Numbered from the stretch's first letter, positions 1-10,394 are shown. The stretch is DNA of 64,000 nt from Nematopogon swammerdamellus (GCA_946902875.1 OX336350.1:19086048-19150047), one strand, 5' to 3'. Numbers and translations are program-made. The notes: generated from the letters alone by a model not told the origin.

Positions 1-136
1 CTCACACTTGACCGGTTTTTTTTTATTTACGAGCTAAGGGGATTTCTCTGAAAGACAGACAGGCAAACGGACGCACACAATATATTGTAGCCTGGTTATT
101 GTATCCTGGCTTGATTACGGAACCCTAAAAAGGGTA
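1..136. repeat. Partial family A repeat pieces
   Basis: The window opens with cacttgaccggtttttttt, the reverse of the family A edge, and ends near tacggaaccctaaaa, the opposite family A edge. A short GACA-type stretch lies between. It looks like two remnants of A, or one internally rearranged copy cut by the window boundary. Confidence 0.35.
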
Positions 137-404
137 ATGTAATGTATATCTAACATTGTATGTATGTATAACTGTACATAAAGAAAAAAAACACTAACTC
201 AGAAACCTTCTACTAAACTCACAAAACCCGCCAGCAAATCTGCGAATAAAAAGATCAAAGGGTAAAAATATAACAATTGCGCAATCTCTGAAATAATACA
301 TGAAATAAAAATAACTTCTGTATATTTTAAATTAGGTATTTTTACTAAAATGCTTCTCTGTTTTTTGTTTACCTCAGAGCGACTGCGGCTTTTCGCGTTG
401 CTTT

Positions 405-1056
405 GATAAAAAAAACCGGCCAAGTGCGAGTCGAACTCGCGCACGGAGGGTTCCGTATCGCCATGTCATGGCTGGCGCCACTCTCGCCAAAAATAAAACT
501 GAGAGACAGAGGGAAATAACGGTTCAATGTACTTACCTACTTATTTAAAAAAAAAGAAGAAACGTGCTTTTTCACGTGATTTTGTCAATGAGTTTCACTG
601 GGAGTGACAAATTTTTAAAGTAAAAATAGTTCCTGTTTTCAGTTCAGTGTAGCCGAGGCGTGGGCGTAAGGAATCGCGAATGTTAACGAATCTCGGGTCC
701 GTAGTGACAGCTTGCTTCTTACCAAATTTCTATTATAAAATGCTTCATATTAGTTAAATGTCATGATTAGTTAAAATGCTTCATAATCTATTTGGTAGAT
801 CGCGCGCGCACATACACTTTTTGGTTTCTTCTATGGGGACCCCCGTGAATTTTTTACTCTTTTCTTATTTTTATTATTTGTTGTTTTATCGGCCATAATA
901 ACACAAATTCTGTGAAAAATTCAACGGGCTACCTATTACGGTTCAAGAGATACAGCCCTCGGACAGACAGACAGACAGACGGACGGACCGACAGACAGAC
1001 AGACAGACGGCGTAGACTTAGTAATAGGGTCCCGTACCAGATACGGAACCCTAAAA
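405..1056 (+). repeat. Family A repeat, long copy
   Basis: Starts with ccggccaagtgcgagtcg and the gggttccgtatcgccatg block and ends tacggaaccctaaaa, with (GACA)n before the end. About 230 bp near 490-725 has no counterpart in the other A copies here, so this copy probably carries an insertion. Both ends bear related gggttccgta / tacggaaccc motifs in inverted orientation. Confidence 0.75.
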
Positions 1057-1390
1057 TGCTTGTCAGCCTGTAGTTAGTTATGTGGTTCACCAGAAATTAT
1101 TTCGCATTTAAAGAGTAAAAACTTCTACTTAGGGTTAAATCTTTTTCTTTTTACTCCAGGGATGAAAAAAAGGAACAAAGCTTTTAGAAAGATTAATTTC
1201 ACTGTATTTACTCGCTGGTCCCATGTGGCACACCTGACGAAAGTTTGCCTTGGGTAAAGAAAGATTTTTCACCCTTTGGCTGGTTAACTTTAGTTAGTTA
1301 CTTACTTTAGTTACCTTAACTCCCTCTGTTTTTACGCATGCGCAATTTTTTTTCTCCCAAATTGAATTTTCAGCACTGGATTATTATAAA
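1057..1390. other. Unassigned spacer
   Basis: AT-rich sequence with no ORF, no recognised repeat family and no clear structure. Confidence 0.3.
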
Positions 1391-1731
1391 CTAGCTTTTG
1401 CCCGCGGCTTCGCTCGCGTGAAATTCGTATTTAAAAGAAGAAAGTTAGTAAGCCCGCTACCGTACCTTTATTTTGGTGGGTGGAACAATTTGGTTTGTAT
1501 GAGAGCCGCATCTTCGCGTAACCGGAACTGAATTTTATTTAGCCTATCCTGTGTCTCGTATAGGTAAATGTGCTTGAACTAACTTTTATCAAATTCCGAT
1601 GATCGGTTTAAGAGTTATGCAGGAAAATACATACATACATACAGAAAAGATTTCTAAAAATCGTCCATTCAGTTTTTGTATCATACATAGAGTCTACAAA
1701 CGCAGTATCTCCTAAAACAAAGTAACTTCTG
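1391..1731 (+). repeat. Family F repeat, left part
   Basis: Begins ctagcttttgcccgcgg and contains the (cata)n block and catacatagagtctacaaacg. It breaks at gtaactt, where a B SINE is inserted. The missing right end (actccatgatcattcc) resumes after the SINE poly(A). Confidence 0.8.
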
Positions 1732-2054
1732 TACCGTGTGGGGCCGGTACTTTAAAAGAATAGCCCCACTGCATCTCTCCCCGTGTATGTCGTAAAAGGC
1801 GACTAAGGGATATGACTCCCTTCTTATATTACTAGGTGGTAGGGTTTAACCCGCCCGGGTTGGTACCACCGCACTGAATGAAAGGTCGGTCGAAACAGCT
1901 ATGTAAATAGTTTGTGTTTTCCGTCCAGTTTAGTGTAGCCGACACGACTGAAGGGAAGCACTGACGTGGCACCAAGTTCACCCGGTGTTATGGGCTGACA
2001 TCACGGATGTTGTAGGTGATGTAGCCAACCGTGTCAGTATCCATAAAAAAAAAA
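1732..2054 (+). mobile_element. SINE B, short form, nested in F
   Basis: Head accgtgtggggccggtac, central ctaggtggtagggtt / ggttggtaccaccgc block, then the 3' end gtagccaaccgtgtcag and poly(A). This short form lacks the tRNA/5S-like segment and instead has ggatatgactcccttc. It interrupts family F, so it is younger than that F copy. Confidence 0.85.
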
Positions 2055-2085
2055 TTACTCCATGATCATTCCTTACAGATTAATT
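2055..2085 (+). repeat. Family F repeat, right end
   Basis: attactccatgatcattcc matches the expected right terminus of F, displaced from the left part by the B insertion. Confidence 0.7.
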
Positions 2086-2208
2086 ATTAGTATATATATT
2101 GATTTATTGTTCCCTCTTGTTTCTTATAAATTTATCATTGTGAAACATTTCAAAATGTCTTAATCCATAGCTTGGCATCATGCACTCACTTTATATTTCT
2201 TGATTATA

Positions 2209-2680
2209 CAGGGTATTTCAGGATAGGGTTTCGTAACTTCAGGGTTCGAAAGGGGTCCATATTTATTGAAAACGAAAAGCTCTGAAACTTTTTCCCAGAT
2301 TCGGTCATATTATAGTACTCTTGGTAAAAATCGTTTCATCGAGATTTGGTGGACGGTTAACATCCGCCTTTATTAAATAAAAATAAAATGACTAAATTGC
2401 AATTTTTAACTAGAGTAGAATTGAACTGCATGTAGGTAAATTTCAAACACTTCAATTTAAATGACATGAAAAGAAAAAGTGGACTGGACTAGGTCATTGC
2501 ACTATCTAGACCTAGACAGCACCTCCTCATACTCACTGTACATCGAGTTTTTATAACAATTTCCAATTTTTGTCTGAAAAAAAAGTACGGAATTTCGATT
2601 TGAGTGAAAAAGATTTTTTTCTTCTAATAATGAGTACTATCTATTCCTGAAGTTTCTCAAGCCTATCCTGAAACATCCTG
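2209..2680. mobile_element. Mariner-like MITE, copy 1
   Basis: Flanked by TA dinucleotides. The left end reads cagggtatttcaggatagg and the right end, read in reverse, caggatgtttcaggatagg. There is no transposase ORF. TA duplication with caggg-type ends fits the Tc1/mariner superfamily. A second copy lies inverted near 39.6-40.2 kb. Confidence 0.75.
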
Positions 2681-2693
2681 TATAGATACAAAG

Positions 2694-2756
2694 CCGATAT
2701 AGAGGCGGCTTGTGCGTGCCAGAGGTCCAGGTTCGAAACCTGGTCGCTAGATATTT
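2694..2756 (+). pseudogene. tRNA-like fragment (T arm)
   Basis: ccaggttcgaaacctgg forms a perfect T-arm-like hairpin with a box B core (GGTTCGAAACC), followed by a T run. No matching 5' acceptor strand is visible, so this is a tRNA-derived fragment or SINE piece, not a working tRNA gene. Confidence 0.3.
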
Positions 2757-2950
2757 TTAGGATTTCATCCGGGACCCTATTATTAAGCCTACGCGCCGTC
2801 TCTCTATCCTGCCTATTTAAAAGGTTGTATCTTCTGAACCGTAATAGGTAGCCGGTTGAAATTTTCACAAAATACCTGCAAAAACATAAAGTAAAAATTT
2901 CGTGGGGTCCCCGTACAAGAAACGTGTTTTTTCAACTTTTTATTTCATCT
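2750..2950 (-). repeat. Family A repeat, right half
   Basis: Reverse-oriented A: gggaccctattattaagcc, a degenerate GACA region, then the gaaccgtaataggtagcc block and the ccccgtacaagaaacgtg region. It lies tail to tail with the next A copy. Confidence 0.6.
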
Positions 2951-2954
2951 ATCT

Positions 2955-3350
2955 TAAAACCGGCCAAGTGCGAGTCAAACTCGCGCACCGAGGGTTCCGT
3001 ATCGCCATGCCATGGTCAGCGCTACTCACGCCATCTATGGCGTGTTATTTTAAATGCTTCATATTAGTAAAATTGATGATTACTTAAAATGCTTCATACT
3101 CTTTTCGGTAGATGGCGCGCATACACTTTTTAGCTTCTTATAAGGGCACCCCGTGATTTTTTTTACTTTTTCTTATTTTTATTATTTGTTGTTATATCGG
3201 CTATAACACCACATATTCTGTGATAATTTCAACGGGCTACCTATTACGGTTCCAGAGATACAGCCCTCGGACAGACGGACAGACAGACAGACAGACAGAC
3301 GGCGTAGGCTTAGTAATAGGGTCCCGTACGACGGATACGGTACCCTAAAA
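2955..3350 (+). repeat. Family A repeat, near full length
   Basis: Complete from the ccggccaagtgcgagtc edge to tacggtaccctaaaa, about 395 bp, with (GACA)n at its right. It serves as a reference length for A in this window. Confidence 0.8.
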
Positions 3351-3412
3351 ACGGTACGTGCAATACTTCAAACATAATGTTAGTTTTTTAATACATAATA
3401 CAAATATAATTG

Positions 3413-3472
3413 TGTGGTGGTACGGAACCCTCGGTGCGCTAGTCCGACTCGCACTTGGCCGATTTTTCTCTT
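3413..3472 (-). repeat. Family A left-end fragment
   Basis: tacggaaccctcggtgcgc followed by cgactcgcacttggcc, the reverse of the A left edge, truncated after about 60 bp. Confidence 0.6.
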
Positions 3473-3769
3473 TATTTCACCCTCGCATCTACGAGTATCT
3501 ACTGAAGGCTTAATACATGACGTAAAACAATTTAAGGCGATGAGTTTTCCTTGATAATTTATCCCCCGACCAGAATGCAGTGAACGGGAAAGAGGAAAGT
3601 TTGTAATGCGCGATGTCTACACAAAACTTTTTAATCCAGGAACTTGAGTGATTTCCTGGAGTCGTGGGCTGTTCTTCTTTGTTAATTACATCTCTTCTTA
3701 TCGCGAAAAGATATGTAAGAAGAGTTTGTTTTATCAGACATTCAAACTACCTAAATTTGTACCGTGTGG

Positions 3770-4240
3770 GGTCGGTACTCAAAAAGAATAGCCCCACTGC
3801 ATCTGTCACCGTCGCATGTCGTAAAAGTCGACTAAGGGATAAGAAAATTCGTCAGCCTCGGTAGCTCAGTGGCGCGGTTGGTTAGTCAACTGTTATTAAG
3901 CAACGCTGAGCGCGGTCAGTGATTGGATGGGTGACCGTTCGACCGTTGGAGGCTGACCGTGGTTCGGATTCCACGTTAAACTGTAGGTCCCTTCCCTTCT
4001 TACCTTACTAGGTGGTAGGGTTTATCCCGGCCGGGTTGGTACCACCACACTGAACGAAACGTCGGTCGAAACGGCTATGTAAATAGTTCGTGTTTTCCAT
4101 CCAGTTTAGTGTAGCCGACATGAAATGAAGGGAAGCACTGACATGGCACCTAGTTCACCCTGTGTTATGGGCTGACATCTCGGATGTTGTAGGTGATGTA
4201 GCCAACCGTGTCAGGTTCCATAAAAAATTTAAAAAAAATA
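3770..4240 (+). mobile_element. SINE B, long form, full length
   Basis: All modules are present: head accgtgtggggtcggtac; tRNA-like box A (ggtagctcagtggc); 5S-rRNA-like ttaagcaacgctgagcgcgg and ttggatgggtgaccg; box B (ggttcggattcc); central ctaggtggtaggg...ggttggtaccacc; 3' end gtagccaaccgtgtcag and A-rich tail. The 5S-like part matches the internal control region of 5S genes (box A, intermediate element, box C). Confidence 0.85.
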
Positions 4241-4683
4241 AAAATATTGAAATCTCTTTGACTTTTATCGATGTGGTATGATGTACAAAAATTTTTTTAT
4301 TTTTTTATAATGCATTCCTTCATCCGGATATAGTGGGAAAATTGTGGTCAAATTCGAATTCAGAATATTTTTCCCCCCATGTATTTTTAAGATAGATAAA
4401 TAACATAACATAACATTATGTCTTAAAATAATTAACTATGAGCCACATAGCTCATCATAATAAGCTATGTGGCCACATAGCTCGTGAAGAACCGTGAGTA
4501 AAGCTGTTTTGTTTTAAAAATAATGTCTAACAACCACGGTCATTTAAAAACCCAAATAACTAACATATTAAAAAATCACGCATTCCCCATAAAACTTTCA
4601 TCTAAATGACCCGATGGCGGGAAAAATAACTGTTATTAATTTGATGTTACGGTTGACTATTGCAATGTTAATGATATATTTTT
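4241..4683. other. Unassigned AT-rich spacer with small hairpin
   Basis: No gene seen. An 11-bp inverted pair, gccacatagct (4442-4452) and agctatgtggc (4463-4473), is followed by a third copy of the motif. Confidence 0.3.
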
Positions 4684-5150
4684 AACCCCGAATGAAAAAA
4701 GAGGGGTGTTATAAGTTTAACGTGTATGTGTGTATGGGTGTGTGTGTCTGTGGCATCGTAGCTCCCAAACGAATGGACCGATTTGGATAAGATTTTTTTT
4801 ATTAGAAAGCTGGCTTAATCGGGATGTTTGTTAGCTATGTTTGTCATAAATTAATCGAGTAATTAAGTAATAAAAAAATTTATTATCTTAAAAAGTGGAC
4901 CGATTTACATGCGGTTTTTTTTAAATTTGAAATAAAAAGTAAATTACAAATTTTAAAAACCCCCGACCCTTAAAAAGTCCAAAATAATTTCCGTTTACTT
5001 ACTTAAAGGAGTCGGGGAACCGCTAAGTAAATAAAATATAAAAACTCAGAGCTGCGCGGGAATTTACTGAGCGGTCCTCCGACTCCTTTAAGTAAGTAAA
5101 CGAAACTTATTTTGTAATTTTTAAGGGTCGGGGTTATTGACACGGAATCC
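4684..5150 (+). repeat. Family H repeat with internal inverted repeat
   Basis: Starts at taaccccgaatgaaaaaag, has a TG-rich stretch and ggcatcgtagctcccaaacg. It then carries a large inverted repeat: gtttacttacttaaaggagt (about 4992-5011) is answered by ctcctttaagtaagtaaac near 5080-5102, with cccgacccttaaaaagtc / aatttttaagggtcgggg further out. Related copies lie at 13.1 and 51.3 kb. Confidence 0.65.
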
Positions 5151-5239
5151 ATAATAAAAATAATGTAATGTTGTAGGGGGAAAAAATAAATATTTCGTAT
5201 TTATTTATTTATATAGATTAAATAAATAAAAACTTTTAC

Positions 5240-5414
5240 GGGAATCCCCCAAAGTCGACAGAGCCAAAATCAACGCTCAGAGAGGCGCCATGCCAGCAGA
5301 TTTACGGACTGTGTTGCTACCTGTCCAGCCTGTTAATACGACGTTTGAAGACACCCAGGTTATTCGGGAAACAAACACGCCGGAAGACAGCTTCACACTC
5401 GAGTGGCGGTGCGA
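5240..5414 (-). pseudogene. LINE J2 3'-end fragment
   Basis: On the minus strand this encodes the tail of the J2 LINE ORF: residues FPNNLGVFKRRINRLDR, then a 3' UTR with ggcatggcgcc and gactttgg-type sequence. A family A repeat abuts it immediately downstream on the plus strand. It is truncated at both ends and not functional. Confidence 0.6.
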
Positions 5415-5416
5415 CA

Positions 5417-5755
5417 AAAAAACCGGCCAAGTGCGAGTCGAACTCGCGCACCGGGGGTTCCGTATCGCCATGGTCAGCGCCACTCACGCCATATGTATTA
5501 GTTAACTTCATACCCTTTTCGGTAGATGGCGCGCACACACTTTTTAGTTTCTTGTATACGGACCCTCGTGAATTTTTTACTTTTTCCTATTTTTTTATTA
5601 TTTCTTGTTATATCGGCCATAATAACACATATTCTGTGAAAATTTCAACGGGCTACCTATTATGGTTCAAGAGATACAGAGACGGACAGACAGACAGATA
5701 TACAGACGGCTTAGTAATAGGGTCCCGTACGACGGATACGGAACCCTAAAAACGA
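5417..5755 (+). repeat. Family A repeat
   Basis: From ccggccaagtgcgagtcg to tacggaaccctaaaa, with a shortened GACA stretch. It sits inside or at the edge of the J2 fragment. Confidence 0.8.
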
Positions 5756-6065
5756 TTTTGAGAATGTAAATGCAAAAAGAAAACATGTTAAATAAGACAC
5801 ATAAATTGATTTTGCCAGATCTGACAAATACTTCGAAATTTCCTTAATTTCCACTCTCTGCCGCTGTTTTTTATTGAAAGCTTTATGCTAATAGACCAGA
5901 GACATGATAAGGGGTTCCCCGAGAATGCGGAAATGTGTTTGGGGGAGGGGGGAGGGGGAATTACCTATTTTCGACTAAATCGCGCACCGCTGCTCGTGTT
6001 TTTGACAAGACTTTATTACTGCGTTGTTTTTTATAGGATCGGGGCGCGGCTCCGCTTGCGTTAAA
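5756..6065. other. Unassigned spacer
   Basis: No gene recognised. It contains a G-rich run (gggggaggggggaggggg) near 5941. The last 40 bp (cgcggctccgcttgcgtt) resemble the edge of families E/F. Confidence 0.3.
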
Positions 6066-6895
6066 TTCATACTACCAGCAAATTTGAGTTGTGTTGAAGT
6101 TGGCATGCTGCGAGATCTCGATGGACTCACGGATAATGCGTGAAATGAGTCGTTTATCAGTGGGCAAAATTTTCACCTGATCGAATCTTATCCTGTGCTG
6201 CATTCCGGAGTCGACATGCTCAACAATGGCAGACTTGGTTTTGTCCATGTTCTTGACTGCTCTGAGGTTTAGAAATCCGTTCTGTGAAGCTGCGCTTAGT
6301 TTGGCCGATGTATGATTTCCCACAGCTGCGCGGTATTTGGTAGACACCTGGCGTCTGTAGAGGATGTAAGGCGTCCTTTACTGACCGTAGGAGTTGAGCG
6401 ACTTTCTTTGGAGGTTGAAGCACTGTTCTGAAGCTATATTTATTCAGTATCCTTCCTATTCGATCCGTAACTCCTTTGATGTAGGGAAGGTACGCCTTTA
6501 GTCGCTGAACGTCCTGTGTTGGAGTGGTCCTGGAAGATTAGCCCGCCATGGCTCCAACCTTGTATCCATTCTGGACCGAAACTCTCTTCATGAGTTCTAT
6601 CTTCTGATTCCTGCGACCCTCATCGCATATTCTCTCCGCTCGCAACAAAATACATGGGAGTTCAGCTGAGCTGGATGATGGTATGAAGAGGCGTGCAGAT
6701 ATCTATTTGTGGATCTAGTCGGCTTGCGGTACACCTTATATCCGAGGGAGCTATCCGGGCGGCGCGACACTAGCACATCGAGGAAAGCTATACCATCTGT
6801 GTCCTCAATCTCCATCGTGAAGCAAATGCGTGGATTTACCTTAGCTGAGTCTGAGTGGGACCCGAACATTGTCGGTCCAAAATTTTTGTGAGAAA
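6066..6895 (-). pseudogene. Penelope-like element: RT C-terminus and GIY-YIG endonuclease, broken
   Basis: Read on the minus strand, the first part (about 6895-6597) encodes an RT-type block with FTMEIEDTDGIAFLDVLVSR and KVYRKPT...NRYLHASS..HPAQ, typical of the last RT region of Penelope-like elements. The second part (6423-6072) encodes a GIY-YIG-like domain: GVYQIP(R)SCGKSYIGQTKRS followed by HVDSGMQHRIRFDQVKILP and a helical RRxI-ESIEI tail. In this superfamily the GIY-YIG nuclease nicks target DNA for reverse transcription. The reading frame shifts at least twice: between RT and nuclease, and again within the nuclease near 6220-6340. The element also lacks the N-terminal RT motifs, so this copy is dead. 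The family call is firm. The exact clade is not decided. Confidence 0.8.
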
Positions 6896-7495
6896 CTTCC
6901 TATGCACATAAAAGACGAAAGTAGTGACAGAAAGTTGCAGTCCCAAGTGAGGCAAATCCTATTGGATAAATGTATCTATCATGTAAATGATTTCTAAATA
7001 ATTTTTAAGATGCCCGAATTAATGTTAAAAGTTTTATTAAAATCATGTAAATTGACTACATTCTACATTATGTACTTGTACAAATATAAAAACTTACTGA
7101 AAACTGACATAGCGTACTAATACCTGTAAAACAAATATAATTTTCAACTAAAAATGGACAACGCATACAGACGGCATATGTACTTCTTTATACTATGCCA
7201 GGGCGAGGGGAGAAGAAGGAGACAAAACGTGCTCGGAGATATTAAGGCATTTTCTTTTTCACTGAAGGGCGGGAAAATTGAGGTCGGAATAAACGACGAT
7301 TGCGAGGATACTACGCATGCGTATATATTGATACATAACAAAGCTATGAAAGCCCGCGTGTTCGTAAATAAACAATGTACTACGATCTTGTATTATTGAG
7401 TTTCAGCCTGTAACTCGATAGGCGAAAATGAATATGTTTTACTCCCAATTCAGATATTGTTTTCTTTCTGTCTAGAACAGGGTTTTTCAACTTTT
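6896..7495. other. Unassigned region
   Basis: No gene identified. Short ORFs exist on both strands around 7144-7400, but neither shows a recognisable domain or splice context. The first 60 bp may still be Penelope-derived. Confidence 0.25.
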
Positions 7496-7776
7496 TAGGT
7501 TTCCGTATTCCGTACGGAAGCCTATTACTAAGCCGACGGCGTCTGTCTGTCTGTCTGTCTTACTGCTGTATCTGTGGAACCGTAATAGGTAGCCATCAGT
7601 TGAAATTTTCACAAAATGTGTTATTATGGTGGAATAACAACAAATAATAAAATATAGAAAAGGTAATAAATTAAGGGGGATCCCCATACAAGAAACGTGT
7701 TTTTTTTAGTTTTTTTTTTTTGAGGTGCGGAAACCTAGATGCGCGTGTCCGACTCGCACTTGGCCGGTTTTTGATT
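7496..7776 (-). repeat. Family A repeat
   Basis: Reverse copy: ccgtattccgtacggaagcc, then (GTCT)n, the accgtaataggtagcc block, and cgactcgcacttggccgg at the far edge. The left-half sequence that holds the gccatgtcatgg block is missing. Confidence 0.7.
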
Positions 7777-8338
7777 GATTGGCACAATTTTTCTTCTGCG
7801 AAATATTCACGGCACACTACATTTATGTCGATACAGTAAGAATATGAAATTTAGAAAACTAAAATCTATAGACGTAATGTACACGTACGCTGTATATGTA
7901 TTTTATTAGTGAAAACTTTTTTATTTTATTTTATCCGATAATGTCAAAATGTTCTCAATTACTTCCCTGCGAACTAGCATTTAATTTGTTGAGGTGTTCA
8001 AACAAAACAGAAGTCCGAAAATGTCATTGTGGATACTCTTGTCAGCCTCGGCAGGCCTCACGCACTCTATGTACTTTCGCGCGCTAACTACCTACCGCCC
8101 GACGGGCCGCCGGCGGTCTATTTCAGTGAAAATTCGTCAGCCGCGCGAAGTATACATAGACTCTCGCCCACACAACAGCGCGCAGCTGCAAAGCAATAAC
8201 TACTTTACACTCGATCGTTAAGGTACATTTTCGCACGCAGCGATTGGCGACGTAAAACAGTAGGCTATTAAAGCCGGAAGGTAGGAACATTTTCTATGGA
8301 GTGATTTATCTGTTACGAAGTAACTATTAAGTAATCTG
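7777..8338. other. Unassigned region, partly CpG-rich
   Basis: No gene can be supported. Around 8040-8220 the sequence is CpG-rich and unlike the surrounding repeats, and a 75-codon ORF (7994-8221) runs through it without any domain I recognise. It could be a promoter or 5' exon, but nothing shows that directly. Confidence 0.2.
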
Positions 8339-8722
8339 TGGCCTCGGTAGCTCAGTGGTGCGGTCGGTCGACTGTTGTTTTAAGCAACCCTGAGCGTGGT
8401 CAGTACTTGGATGGCTGACCGCTCGACCGTTGAAGGCCGATCGTGGTTCGGATTCCACGTAAAACTGTAAGTCCCTCCGTTCTTACTTTACTAGGTGGTA
8501 GGGTTTATCCCGCCCGGGTTGGAACCACCGCACTGTATGAAACGTCGGTCGAAACGGCTATGTAAATAGTTCGTGTTTTCCGTCCAGTTCAGTGTAGCCG
8601 ACATGGAATGAAGGGAAGCACTGACATGTCACCTAGTTCACCCGGTGTTATGGGCTGACATCACGGATGTTAGCAAGATGTTAGGCGATATAGCAAACCA
8701 TGTCAATTTCCGTAAAAAAAAA
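8339..8722 (+). mobile_element. SINE B, long form, 5' truncated
   Basis: Starts exactly at the tRNA-like part (gcctcggtagctcagtgg), followed by ttttaagcaaccctgagcg, acttggatggctgaccg, box B ggttcggattcc, central block and poly(A). The accgtgtgggg head is absent. Confidence 0.8.
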
Positions 8723-8789
8723 CATAAAAACGAAAAATTATGCTTGCTCTATTCTTACGCTCTTTTTATGCAAATTTTGAATGAATTAC

Positions 8790-8860
8790 TTAGAATTCGC
8801 GGCACACCTGCATGTCACTCGCGGCACACCTGGATGTCACTCGCGGCACACCGGTTGAAA
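8790..8860 (+). repeat. Short tandem repeat, about 24 bp unit
   Basis: cgcggcacacctgcatgtca recurs three times with small changes (cgcggcacacctggatgtca, then cgcggcacaccgg). Confidence 0.6.
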
Positions 8861-8948
8861 ACCTTTCGTCTAGAACGTTCGATCCGTCTCTATGAATTGA
8901 CTGTGTAGTTATCGAATTACACGCGAACACAGAATCGAAGACGGCGCC

Positions 8949-9258
8949 TTTTTTTATTATGGAAACTGACACGGTTGGCTACAACACCTACAACATCCGT
9001 GATGTCAGCCCATAACACCGGGTGAACTTGATGCCACGTCAGTGCTTCCCTTCGGTCGTGCCGGCAACACTGGACTGGACGGAAAACACAAACTATTTAC
9101 ATAGCCGTTTCGACCGACATTTCATTCAGTGTGGTATCAACCCCGGCGGGTTAAACCTTACCAGCTAGTAATATAAGAAGGGAGTCATATCCCTTAGTCG
9201 CCTTTTACGACATACACGGGGAGAGATGCAGTGGGGCTATTCTTTTAAAGTGCCGGCC
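8949..9258 (-). mobile_element. SINE B, short form
   Basis: Inverted copy with poly(T) at the left and the head (ggggctattcttttaaagt) at the right. It is the same subtype as the one nested in F near 1.7 kb (tcatatcccttagtcgcc). Confidence 0.8.
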
Positions 9259-9317
9259 GGCGATCGATGCTCACAAACTAGCAACTAAGCCTTTTAGCCA
9301 GTTCTACCAGTTCATTG

Positions 9318-9749
9318 TACCGTGTGGGGTCGGTACTTAAAAAGAATAGCCCCACTGCATCTCTCCCCGCCGCATGTCGTAAAAGTCGACTAAGGGATCG
9401 TCGGCCTCGGCAGCTTAATGGTGCGGTCAGTTATTGGATGGATGACTGCCCGACTGTTGGAGGTTGACCGTGGTTCGGATTCCACGTTAAACTGTAGGTC
9501 CCTTCCCTTCTTACCTTACTAGGTGGTAGGGTTTATCCCGGCCGGGTTGGTACCACCGCACTGAGCGAAACGTCGGTCGAAACGGCTATGTAAATAGTTC
9601 GTGTTTTCCGTCCAGTTCAGTGTAGCCGGCGCGAAATGAAGGGAAGCACTGACATGGCACCTAGTTCACCCGGTGTTATGGGCTGACATCACGGATGTTG
9701 TAGGTGATGTAGCCAACCGTGTCAAGTTTCCATAAAAAAAAAAAAAAAA
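9318..9749 (+). mobile_element. SINE B, long form with damaged promoter part
   Basis: Head present. The tRNA-like A box is altered (ggcagcttaatggtgcgg) and the first half of the 5S-like segment is deleted, leaving cagttattggatggatgac. Box B, central block and a 16-nt A tail remain. The internal promoter is probably weakened. Confidence 0.8.
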
Positions 9750-10135
9750 GTTCTTTAGCGCCGATAAGCTCGCTAAATACTTTTGGGCTCTTTAAAATTA
9801 AATACAACCTTATTTCGTAACTAATCTTTATCTGAATCTTGCAAGAATTTTGCGAAACACTCAAAGGGACGATTTGCAGACCTCAAGTTCATTAAGATCA
9901 GAGATAAGACAAGATGAAAGTATAAGGGAGGCTGAGAAGTTTGTTATCTCGAAAGATTAGCTTTGTGGCCGAGTCGTTAGCTAAGTTGAATATCTAATAG
10001 GAGTTGCCAGTTGGTAGGAACCACTAACGAAGTGATAAGTTGAATAGTTTCAATAGCTCTCCGATTCCTCCGTCTCCGGTAAGGATTTACGTACGGATGT
10101 GGTAAGTTCTGCGTAAACAGCTGATTTATTTTTAT
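9750..10135. other. Unassigned spacer
   Basis: No gene or recognised repeat. The sequence is moderately AT-rich. Confidence 0.25.
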
Positions 10136-10172
10136 TTTTATAGAAACTGCCACGATTGGCTTCATCAATCTA
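10136..10172 (-). mobile_element. SINE B 3' tip fragment
   Basis: ttttatagaaactgccacg matches the reverse of the B 3' terminus, about 35 bp only. Confidence 0.4.
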
Positions 10173-10194
10173 TCCTAACCTAACCGAACCTAAT

Positions 10195-10388
10195 TCGTCC
10201 GGGTTAGTACAAACTATTAAGGTCTGCCCATCTATTTCCTCCCAAGTACAGCCTGGGCTTTTTTCAAAAGGGGCGTGAAAAGGCTTCCGTCAGGCCGGCA
10301 TAGCATTCGCAATCCCCGTACATCACAGAATGTCGTTAGACACCTACTTGTAGGTGAAGATAGGCCAAATGTCGCGCTATCCATTAAA
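10195..10388 (+). pseudogene. LINE J1 3' end fragment
   Basis: Matches the end of the J1 copy at 41.4-41.8 kb: tcctcccaagtacagcctg, gtcaggccggcatagc, tcgttagacacc and aatgtcgcgct. Only the last coding residues and 3' UTR survive. Confidence 0.6.
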
Positions 10389-10394
10389 AAATTT

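Noticed and set aside
961..1012. GACA-rich stretches as independent microsatellites or a CRISPR-like array
   Set aside because: They are a constant internal part of family A. No spaced direct repeats are present and the genome is eukaryotic.
5290..5505. ORFs on both strands spanning the J2 and A junction
   Set aside because: They cross the boundary of two unrelated repeats.
8341..8460. tRNA or 5S rRNA gene
   Set aside because: tRNA and 5S segments are fused, followed by the SINE B body and poly(A), and repeated at many sites.
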